A DNA stretch of 7,726 nt from Anaerolineales bacterium (lineage in GTDB: Bacteria; Chloroflexota; Anaerolineae; Anaerolineales; E44-bin32), in NCBI GenBank assembly GCA_030668545.1, contig DAOUTT010000092.1, positions 1 to 7,726 on the forward strand, given 5' to 3'. The notes below the pieces were generated by a model. It searched no databases and had not been told where the DNA came from. It was given only the letters and a program-made list of their open reading frames with translations. Below, piece after piece: positions 5,221 through 7,726 of this stretch. Position numbers and translations under genes: made by a program. Positions within the stretch are counted from its first letter, which is position 1. Every line of letters starts with the position of its first letter.

Positions 5221-5726
5221 TCCTTGCAGGTACTGATTCGAGCAGTGCCGCCGCAGGTGAAAACGTGAAAAAACGTCAAAAACAAGCATTCAAACTCACA
5301 CCCTGGCGGTCCCAACTTCGGATCACCAGTCGAACGGTGCTGACCGCCCTTGTGCTCCTGATCATCGGTGGTCTTTACCTTGCGGTGAATGCACGCGTCG
5401 CTCGTTCTGGTCGCAGCGTGCTGATCATGCAATCGGAGCGAGCCGAATTGCAGCGGCAGATCGCAGAATTAACAGCCACGTTTGCAGAATTGACCACACC
5501 GGATCGCATGCTAGAGCGGGCTCTTGAGTTGGGGTTCCGCCCGGCAGAACTTGGAGACATCGAATATGTCGTTGTCGCCGGTTATGTTTCGGCAGATCCC
5601 TTCATTGCTCCAAAACCGCCAAATTCCACAACAGAACGCGATGGCGGGTTATCGCCCGCATATACGGAAACACTCGGCGATTGGATATCGCGGTTAACGT
5701 CACCGGGGAGAGAGGGAAGGCAATGA
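5217..5726 (+). CDS. ftsL: FtsL/DivIC-like septum formation protein
   Basis: This 169-residue single-pass membrane protein occupies the ftsL slot between rsmH and the septal PBP. A basic cytoplasmic N-terminus (about 1-39) is followed by one membrane helix, TVLTALVLLIIGGLYLAVN (40-58). Next comes a short coiled coil, about 70-93 (SERAELQRQIAELTATFAEL), then TTPDRMLERALELGFRPA, the usual end of the FtsL/DivIC core. A Pro/Ser-rich tail of about 50 residues follows. FtsL-type proteins pair with FtsB/DivIC to recruit and activate the septal synthase. Sequence conservation in this family is low, so the name rests on topology and position. The start is ATG in an ATGA overlap with rsmH; a GTG at 5265 with AGGTGA ahead of it is a possible shorter start that keeps the membrane helix. 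Confidence 0.82.
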   Translation: MILAGTDSSSAAAGENVKKRQKQAFKLTPWRSQLRITSRTVLTALVLLIIGGLYLAVNARVARSGRSVLIMQSERAELQRQIAELTATFAELTTPDRMLERALELGFRPAELGDIEYVVVAGYVSADPFIAPKPPNSTTERDGGLSPAYTETLGDWISRLTSPGREGRQ

Positions 5727-7534
5727 TCCCAACCGGTCTTCCCTATCGCAGGGTAAGCGTGTTGCTCGTGATCATGGGGCTGAGCGCTCTGGCGATGTTC
5801 ATCCAGCTCATCAGAGTTCAGTTTGGACCCTATGCCCCCGTATTCTCCACATGGATTGAAGCTGCAGAGGACAATGAAGCCGAGATCGAACCGGTGCGGG
5901 GCTTGATCTACGATCGCGATGGTGATCTGCTCGCCACGAATGTGCCGATGTACTACTTGGAAGTCGAGGTTTTCCAGCTCACACAGGCGAGCCGGAAACA
6001 GATCGCAGCGGTGCTTGCTCGAACCCTGGTGCTCCCTTATGAGGACCTTGCCAACCAGTTGAATACGGATTGGGGTTCTCTTGGTCAATATCGCATTCGC
6101 TTGACGCGCGAGGTGGATGGCGGAGAGCGTTGGCCAATCACGATAGATCAGGTTGCTGCAGATGTATTGAAGAGCTTCCTGTTGGATCCAGAAGCACCAG
6201 ATCTTAGCGGATTGAAGCCGGTTCCTGCACCCAAGCGGGAGTACCCAGCCAGTGCGCTCGCGGGTCATGTCCTTGGGTTTGTAAACCAGGAAGGAAAAGG
6301 TTATTTCGGCATCGAGGGGTTCTACGACAACTGGCTGGGAGGCAAGGCGATCACAGTCGAGCGTGGTTATATCCCTCCAGAAGCGCGGATTCAACCGGAT
6401 ACACCGACGGGTGTCAATCTCGTATTGACCCTTGACCTCGATGTTCAGCAAATGACAGATGACATCCTGGCGAAGGCGATAGAAGATACGGGTTCTGAAG
6501 CGGGGCAGATTATCGTCATGGATCCACGTAATGGTGAGATCCTGGCGATGGCGATTTTGCCCTCACTGGATCCAAATAATTATGAGCCGTGGCTTGAAGA
6601 GCTGGGTTTAGAAACTGAGGATTTGGAGACCGAGGAAGATGAACTGGTCATTAACCCGGCTGTAGGAGGGCAGTTTGAGCCAGGGTCGACATTCAAGATC
6701 CTGACGATGGCGGCTGCGATCGACGCCGGCGTGATTGAGCCCGAGGATCAATTTATCGATCGAGGCGTAATTGAGGTAGGAGGCGTGAAGATCCGCAACT
6801 GGAACGGGGGCGCCTGGGGACCGCAGACAATGGTGGGTTGTATTCAGCACTCCTTGAACGTTTGTCTCGCCTATGTGGCCTCTGAGAAACTCGGCGCAGC
6901 CCCTTTCTATGATTATCTAACGGCTTTCGGGATGGGGAGAGTGACAGGAATTGATCTCTCCGGCGAGGTCGCTGGGCAGATGCGCACACCGCGCCATCCT
7001 GAGTGGACAGAGGCGGATCTTGGTACGAATTCATTTGGGCAAGGGATTTCTGTGACGCCTGTGCAGTTGATCGCAGCGGTTGGAGCCGTTGCTAACGAGG
7101 GCGTCATGGTTCAGCCCCATATTGTTAGGGCTGTTGTGGGTCCGGAGGGTGCCTATTGGCCGAAACCAACAACGCTAGGTAGACCGATTTCGGCCGAAAG
7201 TGCCAAGACCATAACGGATATGTTGGTCCAATCGGTCGAGGGTGAGGCGAGATACGCACACGTGAACGGCTATGAAATTGCGGGGAAGACAGGCACAGCC
7301 CAGATCCCCACTGAGAGTGGTTATGACGATCGCTGGACCATCGCTTCTTTTATTGGTTGGGGCCCGGTATCCGATCCGAGGTTCGTGGTTCTGGTGCGGT
7401 TGGATAAGCCGGAATCCTCGCCCTGGGGTTCTGTCGTCGCTGCCCCTGTTTTCCGTGATGTTGTTGAGCGTCTCGTTGCCATGTTAGAGATCCCGCCTGA
7501 TAGCGTGCGGGAGCAGATAGCAGCAGGAGAGTAG
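5723..7534 (+). CDS. ftsI: Class B penicillin-binding protein, septal transpeptidase (FtsI/PBP2-like)
   Basis: This enzyme cross-links peptidoglycan peptides during septum formation and is the target of beta-lactams. The 603-residue product has a membrane helix at about 11-31. The class B pedestal begins at RGLIYDRDGDLLATN (59-73) and includes AGHVLGFVN and GIEGFYDNWLGG. The transpeptidase domain has all three active-site motifs: S322-T-F-K325, S377-L-N379 and K522-T-G524. No PASTA repeats follow. A strongly acidic insert (about 292-307) precedes the active serine. ATG 5723 is chosen because it overlaps the ftsL-like stop as ATGA and follows the good Shine-Dalgarno AGAGGGAAGG. An upstream TTG at 5681 is less likely. 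Confidence 0.94.
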   Translation: MIPTGLPYRRVSVLLVIMGLSALAMFIQLIRVQFGPYAPVFSTWIEAAEDNEAEIEPVRGLIYDRDGDLLATNVPMYYLEVEVFQLTQASRKQIAAVLARTLVLPYEDLANQLNTDWGSLGQYRIRLTREVDGGERWPITIDQVAADVLKSFLLDPEAPDLSGLKPVPAPKREYPASALAGHVLGFVNQEGKGYFGIEGFYDNWLGGKAITVERGYIPPEARIQPDTPTGVNLVLTLDLDVQQMTDDILAKAIEDTGSEAGQIIVMDPRNGEILAMAILPSLDPNNYEPWLEELGLETEDLETEEDELVINPAVGGQFEPGSTFKILTMAAAIDAGVIEPEDQFIDRGVIEVGGVKIRNWNGGAWGPQTMVGCIQHSLNVCLAYVASEKLGAAPFYDYLTAFGMGRVTGIDLSGEVAGQMRTPRHPEWTEADLGTNSFGQGISVTPVQLIAAVGAVANEGVMVQPHIVRAVVGPEGAYWPKPTTLGRPISAESAKTITDMLVQSVEGEARYAHVNGYEIAGKTGTAQIPTESGYDDRWTIASFIGWGPVSDPRFVVLVRLDKPESSPWGSVVAAPVFRDVVERLVAMLEIPPDSVREQIAAGE

Positions 7535-7547
7535 GAAATAAATTTCA

Positions 7548-7726
7548 ATGTTGACAATTGGTCATCTCGTTGAAGCGATTACTGAAGAGAAAATCACCGG
7601 GTTGGGTGAGGTGATTACCGACGCGGTTGTCGATTCGCGCCAGGTGACCCCTGGTGGTCTCTTCGTTGCTATGGAGGGGGAATCGCAAGATGGTCATGAT
7701 TATGTGACTGATGCTTTTGAGCGCGG
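7548..7726 (+). CDS. murF: UDP-N-acetylmuramoyl-tripeptide--D-Ala-D-Ala ligase, N-terminal part
   Basis: The gene runs off the right edge after 59 complete codons. The start MLTIGHLVEAI and the segment VVDSRQVTPGGLFVAMEGESQDGHDYV (split here as VVDSRQVTPGG, 27-37, and LFVAMEGESQDGHDYV, 38-53) form the Mur ligase N-terminal domain that binds the UDP part of the precursor. MurF adds D-Ala-D-Ala to the UDP-MurNAc-tripeptide in the cytosol. MurE has a similar N-terminus. The MLTI...L.EA start and my recollection of related MurF proteins favour MurF, but the ATPase and C-terminal domains that would settle it are outside the window. It begins 13 bp after the PBP stop, with GGAAA as a modest ribosome binding site, so it belongs to the same operon. 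Confidence 0.75.
   Translation, partial: MLTIGHLVEAITEEKITGLGEVITDAVVDSRQVTPGGLFVAMEGESQDGHDYVTDAFER

Noticed and set aside
5582..6451. Long minus-strand open frame of 289 residues
   Set aside because: It is antisense to the FtsL-like and PBP genes, which have clear motifs; its product resembles nothing and is Cys/His/Arg scattered like a shadow frame.
7551..7556. TTGACA at the start of murF as an internal promoter
   Set aside because: No -10 box lies 16-18 bp downstream.

Overview
This 7.7-kb window looks chromosomal, from a bacterium of about 50% G+C. The best guess is Chloroflexota (Anaerolineae-like). That rests on remembered resemblance only: the MBL-fold protein with an SHDAPGHN motif, the gene order mraZ-rsmH-ftsL-like-PBP-murF, and an ATGA-coupled cell-division operon. 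The exact taxon is not proven from the sequence.

Layout. Positions 1-717 are AT-richer and almost gene-free. They hold a minus-strand tRNA-Phe(GAA) with a near-consensus promoter, a possible fossil of a tyrosine-recombinase N-terminus just beyond the tRNA 3' end, and a 110-bp imperfect inverted-repeat element (530-639). Next is a minus-strand gene for a concanavalin A/GH16-like fold protein (718-1491). It is divergent from a plus-strand MBL-fold gene whose usual metal ligands are largely replaced (1566-2207); the two promoters overlap physically. A small predicted alpha/beta-barrel protein follows (2266-2568), then a bidirectional terminator and a convergent FmdB-type zinc-ribbon gene (2644-2934). 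Divergent from fmdB is rnpB, the RNase P RNA (about 3099-3506), with a clear promoter and a strong terminator.

From 3713 to the right edge lies the start of the division and cell wall (dcw) cluster: mraZ, rsmH, an ftsL-like gene, a class B penicillin-binding protein (ftsI-like) and the beginning of murF. The genes are packed: 3-bp gap, ATGA overlap, ATGA overlap, 13-bp gap. They appear to be one operon read from a promoter at 3713-3742. Immediately after its -10 box are four GTGGG repeats at exact 10-bp spacing, the expected binding site for MraZ, so autoregulation of the operon is very likely. Together the operon supplies a regulator, a 16S rRNA methyltransferase, a divisome scaffold, the septal transpeptidase and a peptidoglycan-precursor ligase.

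I found no clear new multi-gene system. The items most worth a second look are the four-repeat MraZ operator, which also fits a G-quadruplex pattern, the MBL-fold protein with a degraded metal site, the nested inverted-repeat element, and the unusual GH16-like protein with a probable leaderless or nearly leaderless transcript.
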